DNA from: JAIYCX01 sp964353175
GTDB lineage: Bacteria; Bdellovibrionota_C; UBA2361; SZUA-149; DAOLCO01
Reading direction: 5' to 3'
Assembly: GCA_964353175.1 (NCBI GenBank)
Contig: CAYGUX010000014.1
Location: forward strand, 8,503 to 72,502
DNA: 64,000 nt
Shown here in pieces: positions 45,124 to 54,159 of the stretch. How positions within the stretch are numbered: the stretch's first letter is position 1; the number at the start of each line of letters is the position of its first letter. A program made the translations under genes and the position numbers. A model generated the notes under the pieces. It made no database searches. It had not been told where the DNA came from and saw only the letters and a list, made by a program, of their open reading frames with translations.

Positions 45124-46041
45124 TCAACTAATTAGTCCAATTTGAGTAAGGTGAGATTTTAAAAAGGATTCCCAAGTAGGAACTTTTTCCCCTAAAAGTC
45201 TTTCTAGATTTTCTGTAGCAAGCTTAGAATACCTTGGCCTTGGTGCTGCTCTACCTAAGTCCTCGGTTGTTTGAGGTAATATCTTACATTTTGAGCTCAA
45301 AGATTTAGCTATCTCATTTGCAACATCAAACCAAGTAGCTTCATTTGAGCCTGAAGCATGCACTATCCCAGATACCTCCTTATTGATCAATTTTAAAGTA
45401 GTCTCAACAAGCCAAGTCGTCCAAGTCAAACTGCCAGTTTGATCGCTAACAATTTTCAATTCCGATTTTTCCACAACCAACTTAGCAATGGTATCTACGA
45501 AATTAGGACCACTTTGCCCATGAAGCCAACTAGTCCTCAATATTAAACTATCCTCAGGAAGAATACTTCTAACAAACTCTTCACCGTAATACTTACTATA
45601 ACCATAAATTCCACAAGGCTTACAGTTTGCAGTTTCTGTAAATGGTTCTCTTTCATTTGACAGTCCCTTTGCCCCACCAAACACATAGTCTGTTGAAAAA
45701 TGAACTAATTTAATAGAGTTGGCTTTACAAACTTCCGCTAAATTCTTCATTCCCAAAGCATTTACCGCAAATGCACTATCATAATCACTCTCTGCTAAAT
45801 CTACGGCAGTATAAGCACTACAATTAATTATCACAGACGGAGAGAACTTTCTTACAAAATACTCTAATGAATATGGATTTGTAACATCCACCTCTGCATA
45901 ATTTCTTCTATCAAAGTCTCCGTACGCACTTCTTATGCAAGGTAAGTTAGCCGATTGCATTTGCCTAACAAACTCAGATCCCAACATACCGTTAGCCCCA
46001 AGAACTGCAAAAATATTTTTTGATGATTTACTTAACACCAA
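45124..46041 (-). CDS. rfbD: dTDP-4-dehydrorhamnose reductase
   Basis: Final NADPH-dependent step to dTDP-L-rhamnose. 305 residues; AVLGANGMLGSEFVRQM, VINCSAYTAVDLAE, STDYVFGG and the catalytic YGYSKYYGE are characteristic of RmlD. It may start at TTG (46041) or the next GTG. It lies 7 bases downstream of rfbB in the operon. rfbC is absent from the window. Confidence 0.94.
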   Translation of the reverse strand: MVLSKSSKNIFAVLGANGMLGSEFVRQMQSANLPCIRSAYGDFDRRNYAEVDVTNPYSLEYFVRKFSPSVIINCSAYTAVDLAESDYDSAFAVNALGMKNLAEVCKANSIKLVHFSTDYVFGGAKGLSNEREPFTETANCKPCGIYGYSKYYGEEFVRSILPEDSLILRTSWLHGQSGPNFVDTIAKLVVEKSELKIVSDQTGSLTWTTWLVETTLKLINKEVSGIVHASGSNEATWFDVANEIAKSLSSKCKILPQTTEDLGRAAPRPRYSKLATENLERLLGEKVPTWESFLKSHLTQIGLIS

Positions 46042-46048
46042 GATCTAC

Positions 46049-47077
46049 CTAAATTTTATTAGAATAGTTTAAGTCATAAAATTTCTGATACTCTCCAGAC
46101 TTAACCCTTTCCCACCAATCTCGATTCTGCTGATACCAGCTAATTGTATCTTGAATACCTCTTTCAAAAGTCACCTTAGGTTCCCAGCCTAATTCAGACT
46201 TAATCTTGGAGTAATCAACGGCATAACGACGATCATGACCTTTTCGATCTTCTACATATTTCAATAAATCTTTAGGCTTACCTAAAGTTGAAAGAATTAT
46301 TTCCGTTACAGCAATATTCTCCAACTCAGACTCCGGAGCTCCTCCGATATTATATACCTCTCCAGCTCTACCATCGTTTAAGACCCTAAGAATAGCGCTT
46401 GAATGATCATCAACATAAAGCCAACTACGAACATTCTTCCCATCTCCATATAGAGGCAAGGGTTTATTCTCTAGGGCATTAGAGATAAAAAGTGGAACTA
46501 GTTTTTCTGGGAATTGATATGGGCCATAATTATTAGTACACCTAGTCACACATACTGGGAATCCGTGAGTCCTAAAACTAGCTAAGGCCAATAAATCTGA
46601 ACTAGCCTTTGAAGCAGAGTAGGCACTACTAGGGTCAAGAGGAGTTGTTTCGACAAAGCGCCCTTCTGGTCCTAAAGAACCATAGACTTCGTCAGTAGAG
46701 ATATGCACAAATTTTCCAAGCCCATACTTTCTAGCTTCATCAAGTAAAACTTGAGTTCCCTCAACATTTGTCTTTACGAAACTAAGAGGATCTAGGATTG
46801 ATCTATCAACATGACTTTCAGCTGCGAAATGTATGACAGCCTCAATCTTTTTTTCTCTCAATAACTTTGAAACTAATTCGGCATCTCGGATATCGCCTTT
46901 GACGAATTCAAACTTCGGTGAATTTATCGGGGAATTTATAAGGGATTCTAAATTCTCTAAGTTACCTGCATAGGTAAGAGAATCCAATACAAGAATATCA
47001 TAAGAGCCATCCCTTAGAGCATAGTGGACAAAATTTGATCCAATAAACCCTGCACCACCTGTTACTAACAACTTCAT
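46049..47077 (-). CDS. rfbB: dTDP-glucose 4,6-dehydratase
   Basis: Converts dTDP-glucose to dTDP-4-keto-6-deoxyglucose. 342 residues; VTGGAGFIGSNFVHYAL (NAD), FAAESHVDRSI, STDEVYGSLG and catalytic YSASKASSDLL are diagnostic of RmlB. It follows rfbA by 15 bases and precedes rfbD. Confidence 0.97.
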   Translation of the reverse strand: MKLLVTGGAGFIGSNFVHYALRDGSYDILVLDSLTYAGNLENLESLINSPINSPKFEFVKGDIRDAELVSKLLREKKIEAVIHFAAESHVDRSILDPLSFVKTNVEGTQVLLDEARKYGLGKFVHISTDEVYGSLGPEGRFVETTPLDPSSAYSASKASSDLLALASFRTHGFPVCVTRCTNNYGPYQFPEKLVPLFISNALENKPLPLYGDGKNVRSWLYVDDHSSAILRVLNDGRAGEVYNIGGAPESELENIAVTEIILSTLGKPKDLLKYVEDRKGHDRRYAVDYSKIKSELGWEPKVTFERGIQDTISWYQQNRDWWERVKSGEYQKFYDLNYSNKI

Positions 47078-47092
47078 TTCTTTACTCCTAGC

Positions 47093-47833
47093 CTAAAGAT
47101 TCCCTTTATTCGCACCAGTTTCCGCTACTAAGTTAGAAGCTCTACGAAGAGACTCAAATGTACCAGCATCAGTCCACCAGCCTTTTAGCTCATCATGGGT
47201 TAAATCACCACGCTTTAAATACATGTTGTTTACATCCGTAATCTCTAACTCACCTCGTTCAGATGGTTTCAAAGATTTAATAAAATCAAATACAGTGTGG
47301 TCATAAAAATAAATGCCCGTTACCGCCATCTTGCTTACTGGGGTTTTTGGTTTTTCAACTATCTGCACGATCCTATTATCTTTTATCTCAGCAACACCAA
47401 ATCTCTCAGGATCTTCAACTTCTTTTAAAAGAACCTTAGCCCCGCTTGCTTGTGCTCTAAAATTATTAGCAGGTTCTGAGATGTTACCTTCAATAATATT
47501 ATCCCCCAAGACCACGCACATCCTATCAGTACCAACAAAATATTCTGCCAAAGAAAGAGCATGAGCTATTCCGCCCTCTCCTTCTTGGTAAGTATAATTG
47601 ATATGCTTCAAGCCAAAGGATTGGCCATTCTTTAAAAGCTTTAGAAAGTCTCCAGCAAAATGTCCGCCTGTAACGACCATAATATCTTCGATACCCGCTT
47701 GAATCAAAGTACGAATTGGATAATAGATCATTGGTTGATCGTAAACTGGTAAAAGATGTTTATTTGTAACTTGAGTACAAGGAGCAAGCCTTGAGCCAAG
47801 ACCACCAGCAAGTACAATTCCCTTTAAAGACAT
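47093..47833 (-). CDS. rfbA: Glucose-1-phosphate thymidylyltransferase, short form
   Basis: Makes dTDP-glucose from dTTP and glucose-1-phosphate. GIVLAGGLGSRLAPCTQVTN and KHLLPVYDQPMIYYPI form the nucleotide and sugar-phosphate site; VLGDNIIEGN and VEKPK are also present. At 246 residues it lacks the C-terminal allosteric extension of the ~290-residue RmlA, as in known short-form members. First gene of the deoxysugar operon, about 100 bases downstream of lptD. Confidence 0.88.
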   Translation of the reverse strand: MSLKGIVLAGGLGSRLAPCTQVTNKHLLPVYDQPMIYYPIRTLIQAGIEDIMVVTGGHFAGDFLKLLKNGQSFGLKHINYTYQEGEGGIAHALSLAEYFVGTDRMCVVLGDNIIEGNISEPANNFRAQASGAKVLLKEVEDPERFGVAEIKDNRIVQIVEKPKTPVSKMAVTGIYFYDHTVFDFIKSLKPSERGELEITDVNNMYLKRGDLTHDELKGWWTDAGTFESLRRASNLVAETGANKGNL

Positions 47834-47930
47834 AATAGACCCTAATAATTTAAACGAGCAGTAAGCTACTAAAATATCGTACTAATATCAAATGAGGCAA
47901 AGTCTCTTAATATCCTAAAATCTAGGGATA

Positions 47931-50519
47931 TTATTGACCTATTGAATTGGTATTTTGATTATTTACAGTCTGGGCCAGAGTATTACCTATCTCACCTAAG
48001 CCCATAAGAGTTATATTAAAAGTTAGCTTAGTATTATCAGGATTAGTTTGATCACTAACTAGAACATCAAAGTTCCAACAATTACATGCACTACTCAATC
48101 TTACCCCAGCTCTTTGTTCAATAAATTTCTTAATTGAATCATCATAACGAGTATAGTAACCGAATCGAATTCTATCTGTAAGACCAATTTCTATGCCACT
48201 TTCCAACTGCCTTGTTTCAGGTATGCCATCGACAAAGCGCAATCTACTTCTAACTAAATCTCCCCTACTATTACTTAACTGCCCTTCGACTAAATAACTA
48301 CTAAAAGACGACTCTTCTATATTAAAATCAGTTCTACCTCTAAGACGAACATACTCATTTGGATATAATAATAGATCTGCATTAGCATCTGACAAAGCAG
48401 AAGTACCGGCAGGAGCACCAACATCTTCGGGATTTAAAAGATTATAACTTTGAGATAATTTAAAAGTTACTAACTCAGACACATCTCCTCTTCTAAGAGG
48501 CGCATAATCCCCAGACACGGCAGGATCTACCCCAAATTGCACCGACTCATCCAATGGGCCAGAAGCAGTTAAACCTCCCAAGTTCTCAGGCCGTGGAGTA
48601 ACTTCTTCCACTCCGAATAAATACTTATTTCTTGGCTCATAACGGGTAAATAATCTCTGCGTTAAAGAGTAAGTAACAACATTTCTTTGAGCAATTTGAT
48701 CTTGAGAATCAAACTGTGGATTATCACTCTGATCAACATCAGGAATATATAAATACTTCAATCCTGGCTCGATCGTATGTTTCATTCGAGTAATTTGTTG
48801 AGTCCGACCCAAAGAACCTAACTCTCCTATAAACTTAAATAAGTTACCCTCTTCAACAGGGAAAACTTTTTCAAAGGAAGTACCAACCTTAGCAGTTAAA
48901 GAAGGAAGCAAACGATTAGAACTATCGGGAAGCAAAGTCGTCAATGGATCTACCCCACTATCAAGTTCAGAATCACTTACCTGATCCCCAGCGTTAAGTT
49001 GATACTGAGTAGCTCTGACCCCAGCTTCGACAGATCCATCTAACAAGTTACCAACATAGAAAGGTAATTTAAACTTTTCATATATCTCAGAACGAATCCC
49101 AGTATAATCTTCAGTACGCCAAAAGTTAGTTGTATCCGCTGAATGAGAAACTACTAATCGTAAACCATAAGGAGATTCCCCAAAAGGTCTGAAAAAATTC
49201 ATCCCAGTTAGAGATAATTCTGGTAATCTTTGAAAAACCAAATCATCAGACTGCACCATGGATTGGTTATACTCAGAAGATAAGTCCAAACTAAAATCAT
49301 CTCCAATAGGAGTCCTAAGCACTGCACTAGAAGTAACAAACCGCGCATTGTTATCTGCGATTGCACTTCTTTCATATTCTCTAGGGAGAAGATCATCGCT
49401 TACGAAATGACCATCGACTATTAACTGCAAAGGCTGTTCGCCAACCTTACCTGTCCATAACTCTTTCCAGTAACCTGCGAATCTATTTTCATCCAATGAC
49501 GGATCAGCTAAACCATCAACTCTTGTACCTAATAATTTCCCCGCTCTTTGAGACTCATTAAAATACACTAATCCAGCCTCTAAAGAATGATTTCTTTGAA
49601 ATAGCTTTCTTAATTCAACATCCACCCCAGTCCTAACCTTACTTTCATACACGCCCGTGATAGTAGAATCCGTAGAATCATTAATGGCCCAAAAGAAAGG
49701 TACAAATGCCGATACACCAGTCCTTCGACTCGGGCCAAAGGTCATCGGCAAAAATCCAGACTGCCGTTTACTCTTAGCTGGAAACACCATATATGGAAGA
49801 TAAAAAACTGGAACGTCATATACTCTTAGTGTTGAATTCCAAGCCTCACCGTAACCGTCCTTTTCTACTCGGCTCTCCCCCGCATATAAACTCCAAGGCC
49901 TACAATCCTCTCCCTCAGGACAATTACAGGTAGTAAGAATTGCTTCTTTTAAACTATAAGTCTCCCCACTTTCCTTCCTAACTTCCTTGGCTAGGACTCG
50001 ATAATCTCCATCCTCAAAATTTAAGAATACGTCCTCAAGGCTTCCCTCTTGAGTTTCTAAATTAATTGTTGCTTTCTGGGCAGTCATATTAGCGTTGATC
50101 TCGCTAATACGAACGTCTTTAGTTAATTGAGCTTCATTACTAGCAGTATCTACAGTTACCTTAGAAGCTTCTGCTACTAAGGTAGCATAGGAGATGATTA
50201 CATTACCTGTTGCAGTTAGAATACTGCCGGAAGTATCAAAGTCTATGGTTCTTGCAGAAATATCAAACGGTAGGCTTTGCCCATTTGCCAACTTAGATGA
50301 GGCTGACTGTTCTTTTTTTTGTTGAGTTTCTCTTTTTTTCTTTCTGACAGTCTCTTTACGGACTCTATCCTCTTGGAATAAATACCTACGATCAGGTGGC
50401 TCAATTTGAGCATAGGATAAAGTACCAAAACAATTGCACAATACTGCCAGAGCGCCAGCATGAATTATAGACCTAGTACTTATTAAATGGCCTAGGGGAA
50501 CTAACAAATTGCGAACCAA
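47931..50519 (-). CDS. lptD: LPS-assembly outer-membrane protein LptD
   Basis: Inserts lipopolysaccharide into the outer leaflet of the outer membrane. 862 residues from a TTG; signal peptide about 1-38 (ending LSYA/Q). An OstA beta-jellyroll domain (about 80-190: FDISARTIDFD, TATGNVIISY) receives LPS from LptA; the beta-barrel follows from about residue 205 (VPVFYLPYMVFPAKSKRQSG, SGFLPMTFG). C-terminal beta-strands end in the residue-850s. Cys pairs CNCPEGEDC (about 196-204) and CNC near 820 may form the interdomain disulfides known from LptD. It is 36 bases downstream of accD, suggesting co-transcription of fatty-acid and envelope genes. Confidence 0.93.
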   Translation of the reverse strand: MVRNLLVPLGHLISTRSIIHAGALAVLCNCFGTLSYAQIEPPDRRYLFQEDRVRKETVRKKKRETQQKKEQSASSKLANGQSLPFDISARTIDFDTSGSILTATGNVIISYATLVAEASKVTVDTASNEAQLTKDVRISEINANMTAQKATINLETQEGSLEDVFLNFEDGDYRVLAKEVRKESGETYSLKEAILTTCNCPEGEDCRPWSLYAGESRVEKDGYGEAWNSTLRVYDVPVFYLPYMVFPAKSKRQSGFLPMTFGPSRRTGVSAFVPFFWAINDSTDSTITGVYESKVRTGVDVELRKLFQRNHSLEAGLVYFNESQRAGKLLGTRVDGLADPSLDENRFAGYWKELWTGKVGEQPLQLIVDGHFVSDDLLPREYERSAIADNNARFVTSSAVLRTPIGDDFSLDLSSEYNQSMVQSDDLVFQRLPELSLTGMNFFRPFGESPYGLRLVVSHSADTTNFWRTEDYTGIRSEIYEKFKLPFYVGNLLDGSVEAGVRATQYQLNAGDQVSDSELDSGVDPLTTLLPDSSNRLLPSLTAKVGTSFEKVFPVEEGNLFKFIGELGSLGRTQQITRMKHTIEPGLKYLYIPDVDQSDNPQFDSQDQIAQRNVVTYSLTQRLFTRYEPRNKYLFGVEEVTPRPENLGGLTASGPLDESVQFGVDPAVSGDYAPLRRGDVSELVTFKLSQSYNLLNPEDVGAPAGTSALSDANADLLLYPNEYVRLRGRTDFNIEESSFSSYLVEGQLSNSRGDLVRSRLRFVDGIPETRQLESGIEIGLTDRIRFGYYTRYDDSIKKFIEQRAGVRLSSACNCWNFDVLVSDQTNPDNTKLTFNITLMGLGEIGNTLAQTVNNQNTNSIGQ

Positions 50520-50555
50520 GCTAAATATCCTATTTATACGTTTAGTTCTGTTACC

Positions 50556-51416
50556 TTACACTTTCCTAGTCGGTGTGAGAAGAGTAATAATATCAAAAAG
50601 CTTCTTCTTTAAATCCGACCTCTGAACAATCATATCCAACATACCATGCTCCAATAAAAACTCTGCTCTTTGGAACCCTTCAGGTAGCTTACTTCTGATA
50701 GTTTGCTCAATTACTCTTTGCCCAGCGAATCCGATTAAAGCCCCCGGCTCTGAGATATGCACATCTCCCAACATTGCATAAGAAGCAGCCACTCCACCAG
50801 TAGTCGGATCTGCTAATATTGAAATATATGGCAAGCCTTTATCCCCATGGCGAACAAGTGCTTGAGTCACTTTGGCCATTTGCATCAAAGAAAATATACC
50901 TTCTTGCATTCTAGCCCCACCAGAAGATGAAACAATAATAACAGGTAAATTAGACTGAGTAGATTTTTCAACTAATCGGGTTAATTTTTCACCAACAACA
51001 ACCCCCATACTTCCGCCCATATACCCGAAATCAAAAATGCCAAGGCTTGTACGAACCCCATTGATTCGACCATATCCTGTGCGAACAGCCTCACTAGTTC
51101 CAGGCTTTTCAGCCTTCTTTAGTCGATCTTTGTATTTAATTGAATCCTTAAAAACTAAGGGGTCATTTGAACGAAGCGACATATCAAACTCCTCAAACTC
51201 TCCTCTGTCGCAAATCAAGTCAATTCTTTCTAATGCAGTAAGTCTGAAATGATAATTACACTTAGGACAAACCTTTAGATTCCTTTCTAGTTCCTTGGTA
51301 TAAACAATCTCACTGCACTGTTTACACTTAGTCCAAAGACCTCCAGGTATTTCTAATTTATCGCTATCTTCTGCGGAAGTCTTTGGGGCCTTACTTATGG
51401 AAAACCAAGCACACAT
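50556..51416 (-). CDS. accD: Acetyl-CoA carboxylase carboxyltransferase subunit beta
   Basis: With AccA, transfers the carboxyl group from carboxybiotin to acetyl-CoA. 286 residues. The N-terminal zinc ribbon is intact (C31, C34, C50, C53: CKQC...CPKC). The crotonase-like domain carries SSSGGARMQEGIFSLMQMAK and ADPTTGGVAASYA. Normal length. First gene of an accD-lptD unit, divergent from the Nif3-like gene. Confidence 0.98.
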   Translation of the reverse strand: MCAWFSISKAPKTSAEDSDKLEIPGGLWTKCKQCSEIVYTKELERNLKVCPKCNYHFRLTALERIDLICDRGEFEEFDMSLRSNDPLVFKDSIKYKDRLKKAEKPGTSEAVRTGYGRINGVRTSLGIFDFGYMGGSMGVVVGEKLTRLVEKSTQSNLPVIIVSSSGGARMQEGIFSLMQMAKVTQALVRHGDKGLPYISILADPTTGGVAASYAMLGDVHISEPGALIGFAGQRVIEQTIRSKLPEGFQRAEFLLEHGMLDMIVQRSDLKKKLFDIITLLTPTRKV

Positions 51417-51607
51417 TTATATCAGCTCCTTGAAATTCAATTTTTTGTGATTCAATGTTTAGATCAAATTACTCGATCTAATCATCTTTCTTTTATAAGT
51501 GCCCGACTTATAGTAGAAAAAGATAAAAATCTCTAGGGCCTATTTACTATCAAATACGTAGGTCTTCCCAAACACCAAGCAAGGTAAGCTACTCAGGAAT
51601 AATCATT

Positions 51608-52375
51608 ATGTCCCAACCACTAAAAGAAATCTCTAACTATCTTAGTGCTCTACTTAATTATACCGCCTACGCAGACAATGCCGTAAATGGTTTACAAGTA
51701 GAGAGCTGTGAATCCATAAATAAAATTGGAGTGGCAGTGGATTTTGCTGAAAGCGTCCTTGAACAGGCTATTAGCAAGAAAGTTGACCTATTAATTACCC
51801 ATCATGGCTTACTTTGGGGATCGACCCCACCTCTAACTGGAAGTACGGGCAGAAAAGTTAGCCAACTCTTCAAGAACAATATTAATTTACTCGGCATACA
51901 TATTCCGCTAGATGCCCATGAAAAATATGGAAATAATTTCATTCTAGCTAGAGATATTCTCCAACTAGAGAACACCGAATCAGCGATTCAACATCATGGA
52001 ATCAACATAGCTTGCATTGGCGAGAATAAAAAATCTAAAAGCCTAAACGATTTTGTAGAAATTTTAAAAGAAGTGCCTGGAGCCCTAGCTCAACCATTAG
52101 CATTTAACTTTGGGCCTAAAATACCGAATAAAGTATGCGTAGTTACAGGATCTGCCTGCGACACCCTATACCAATATAAAGAAGCAGGCTTTGATACATT
52201 TATCACAGGCGAATCAAGACAGTTCGCATACCACTTCTGTAAAGAAGAAAAATTAAACGCTGTCTTCGCAGGGCATTACGCCACTGAAACTTTCGGAGTA
52301 AGGGCCCTAGGCGCTCACCTCTCAGAGAAATACAACATCCCTTGGGAATTCCTAGATGATCCAACAGGGATCTAA
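51608..52375 (+). CDS. Nif3-like dinuclear metal-centre protein
   Basis: A 255-residue NIF3/DUF34 protein, typically a hexamer with two metals per subunit and sometimes called a GTP cyclohydrolase I type 2 homologue; its role is unsettled. Metal ligands are visible in LLITHHGLLWG, LLGIHIPLDAH and FAGHYATETFGV, the standard trio. It lacks the ~110-residue insertion of longer members. Divergent from accD and alone on its transcript. Confidence 0.9.
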   Translation: MSQPLKEISNYLSALLNYTAYADNAVNGLQVESCESINKIGVAVDFAESVLEQAISKKVDLLITHHGLLWGSTPPLTGSTGRKVSQLFKNNINLLGIHIPLDAHEKYGNNFILARDILQLENTESAIQHHGINIACIGENKKSKSLNDFVEILKEVPGALAQPLAFNFGPKIPNKVCVVTGSACDTLYQYKEAGFDTFITGESRQFAYHFCKEEKLNAVFAGHYATETFGVRALGAHLSEKYNIPWEFLDDPTGI

Positions 52376-52449
52376 AATACACCACTACATAAATGAACAA
52401 TTTTAACTACTTACAACTTTAACTAACTTAAAGCTAGCCGCCGCCCCAT

Positions 52450-52466
52450 GCTCTGAGGCCTGTACA
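52450..52466 (+). repeat. 17-base repeat shared with 40705-40721
   Basis: GCTCTGAGGCCTGTACA, exact match in opposite orientation to 40705-40721. Here CTGTAC pairs with GTACAG 9 bases on, a 6-bp hairpin. Confidence 0.7.
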
Positions 52467-52493
52467 CAGTTTGCGTACAGCTTCACATCTATT

Positions 52494-52520
52494 CGTAGGG
52501 GCGATCCCTTGCGATCGCCC
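52494..52520 (+). repeat. GTAGGGGC-type palindromic repeat, intact
   Basis: GGGCGATC (52499-52506) and GATCGCCC (52513-52520) form a perfect hairpin after a CGTAG head. A decayed relative is at 4218-4240. Confidence 0.7.
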
Positions 52521-52672
52521 TCCTATTTTCAGTAACTTACTCCTCTCACCATTCTTGTATGATGGATTTACGCACTGAAGCCTGCGCAAGTTAAAATGAC
52601 ATCTTTCAATAAAACTTGTAGGATAAGCCACAAATATATTTGATTAATTTGCTATTATTGCGAGACTACTTA

Positions 52673-53848
52673 ATGAAAACTATAGAAGATTTAAACTTAG
52701 ACAATAAAAAAGTTATAATCCGTTGCGACCTTGATGTCCCTCTAAACTCTGATGGTAGCATAGCTGACGACCATCGGATCAAATCAGCACTGGATACAAT
52801 TAAGTTCGCTAAAGAAAGAAATGCAAAAATAATCATCCTTGGTCACATGGGAAGACCTAAGGGAAAAGTGGTACCCGAGCTATCACTGAAAATCGTAGCT
52901 AAAAGAATGTCTGAACTTCTTAAATCAGATGTCTCCTTCGCAGAAGACTGCATAGGGCCTAAAGCTGAAGACCAAATTTCTAAGCTAAAAGCAGGCGAAG
53001 TTCTGCTACTTGAGAACGTAAGATTCCACAGTGGAGAAGAAGCGAATGATCCAACCTTTTCTAAACAGCTTGCAGACCTAGGCGAAGTCTATGTCAATAA
53101 TGCATTTGCAACAGCTCATAGAGCACACGCTAGTACCGCAGGAATCCCAGCTCTTATCTCAGAGAAAGGAGCAGGATTTACTCTAAGAGACGAGGTGGAA
53201 TATTTTAATCGCTCCGTAAGAACTCCAAAGAAGCCATTCCTAGCTATCTTCGGTGGGGCTAAGGTCTCTACAAAAATTGCAGCAATAAAAAATGTAGGCA
53301 AAGTCGCAGATGCTGTCATTGTTGGCGGAGCAATGGCAAATACATTTTTCCTAGCTATGGGCTATCCTGTAGGTAAATCACTCGCCGAGCCTGATCTAGT
53401 AGATCTAGCTAAAGATACTCTTAAATGGTTCAAAGAGAATGACAAACAACTACTTTTACCAACAGATGTAGTTATCGCAGACGCACTAAAGTCTGGCCTC
53501 ACAACAGAAGTAGTTAGCGCAGATAAGATCCCAACTGACAAAATGGCTTTAGACATTGGGCCTAAATCATTAGAAATTTTTCAAGTTGCCATCAAGAATG
53601 CAAGAACTATTGTCTGGAATGGACCAATGGGAGCTTTTGAAACTGAAGAATTTTCGAATGGAACCTACTCTTTAGTTGACATGTTATGTGCATCAGAAGC
53701 TCTAACTGTTGTTGGTGGTGGAGATACAGATCTAGCCCTTCACAACAAACATGCTTTCGATAGAATGAGTTTTGTTTCAACTGCAGGTGGAGCCTTTTTA
53801 GAAATGCTTGAAGGTAAGAAGTTACCTGGAGTTGAGGCTTTAAATTAA
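52673..53848 (+). CDS. pgk: Phosphoglycerate kinase
   Basis: Glycolytic interconversion of 1,3-bisphosphoglycerate and 3-phosphoglycerate with ADP/ATP. Start taken at the ATG at 52673 (391 residues), because MKTIEDLNLDNKKVIIRCDL is the normal PGK N-terminus; a TTG at 52640 adds eleven hydrophobic residues that do not belong to the family. ILGHMGRPKG, LLENVRFHSGEE, GGAKVSTKI and WNGPMGAFE are all present, as is the C-terminal STAGGAFLEMLEGK. Monocistronic; gapA and tpi are not nearby. The long inverted-repeat element begins 22 bases after its stop and may end the transcript. Confidence 0.98.
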   Translation: MKTIEDLNLDNKKVIIRCDLDVPLNSDGSIADDHRIKSALDTIKFAKERNAKIIILGHMGRPKGKVVPELSLKIVAKRMSELLKSDVSFAEDCIGPKAEDQISKLKAGEVLLLENVRFHSGEEANDPTFSKQLADLGEVYVNNAFATAHRAHASTAGIPALISEKGAGFTLRDEVEYFNRSVRTPKKPFLAIFGGAKVSTKIAAIKNVGKVADAVIVGGAMANTFFLAMGYPVGKSLAEPDLVDLAKDTLKWFKENDKQLLLPTDVVIADALKSGLTTEVVSADKIPTDKMALDIGPKSLEIFQVAIKNARTIVWNGPMGAFETEEFSNGTYSLVDMLCASEALTVVGGGDTDLALHNKHAFDRMSFVSTAGGAFLEMLEGKKLPGVEALN

Positions 53849-53870
53849 GTATCCTTAACATCCCCCTTCT

Positions 53871-54021
53871 AAAAAATAGTACTCTGGCTTAATAGTTCCT
53901 CGCTTTTTTAAGCCGCACATCCATGTGCGCCTTAAAGGCCGTCCTGCCTGCGGTACCATCCTGATACCGCCTACGGCAGTACAAGCCCGCTCCGAACTAT
54001 TAAGCCAGAGTACTATTTTTT
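53871..54021 (-). repeat. Three-way-junction inverted-repeat element, copy A
   Basis: Arms 53871-53898 and 53994-54021 are perfect 28-bp inverted repeats. Read on the minus strand, the interior runs GAGCGGGCTTGT (53981-53992), a hairpin (CTGCC/GGCAG and GCGGTA/TACCGC), ACGGCCTTT (53934-53942), a hairpin (53910-53933: AAG..CGCACAT/ATGTGCG..CTT), then AAAAAAGCGAG (53899-53909). The three linker strands are identical in copy B at 61483-61622, while the stems have different sequences but remain paired. ACATCCCCC occurs on both flanks (53858-53866 and 54028-54036), a possible target duplication. The outer stem ends in T6 on the plus strand, so it may also terminate pgk. Nature unknown: structured RNA, MITE-like element, or both. 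Confidence 0.85.
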
Positions 54022-54159
54022 CCACCGACATCCCCCCCTCCTCCAAATTCATTTAAAAAATTGAACGTTTCTTTTCGAATCCCCATATTCTCTGCCCATA
54101 CTTTACCAAAGATTTTCACTCTGCTAGGATTTAAGAATAAAACCAATCATAAAAAATCT

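Larger units (their letters stand above)
52376..52672. other. Intergenic region with two short repeats
   Basis: No gene seen. The stretch holds the 17-base repeat (52450-52466) and a GTAGGGGC-type palindrome (52494-52520). The pgk promoter should lie in its last 60 bases; a TATTAT box is present near 52653 but the -35 is unclear. Confidence 0.45.

Noticed and set aside
53871..54021. Integron attC site explanation for the long inverted-repeat elements
   Set aside because: No RYYYAAC/GTTRRRY core ends, no integrase gene, and the conserved parts are internal junction strands rather than the ends.
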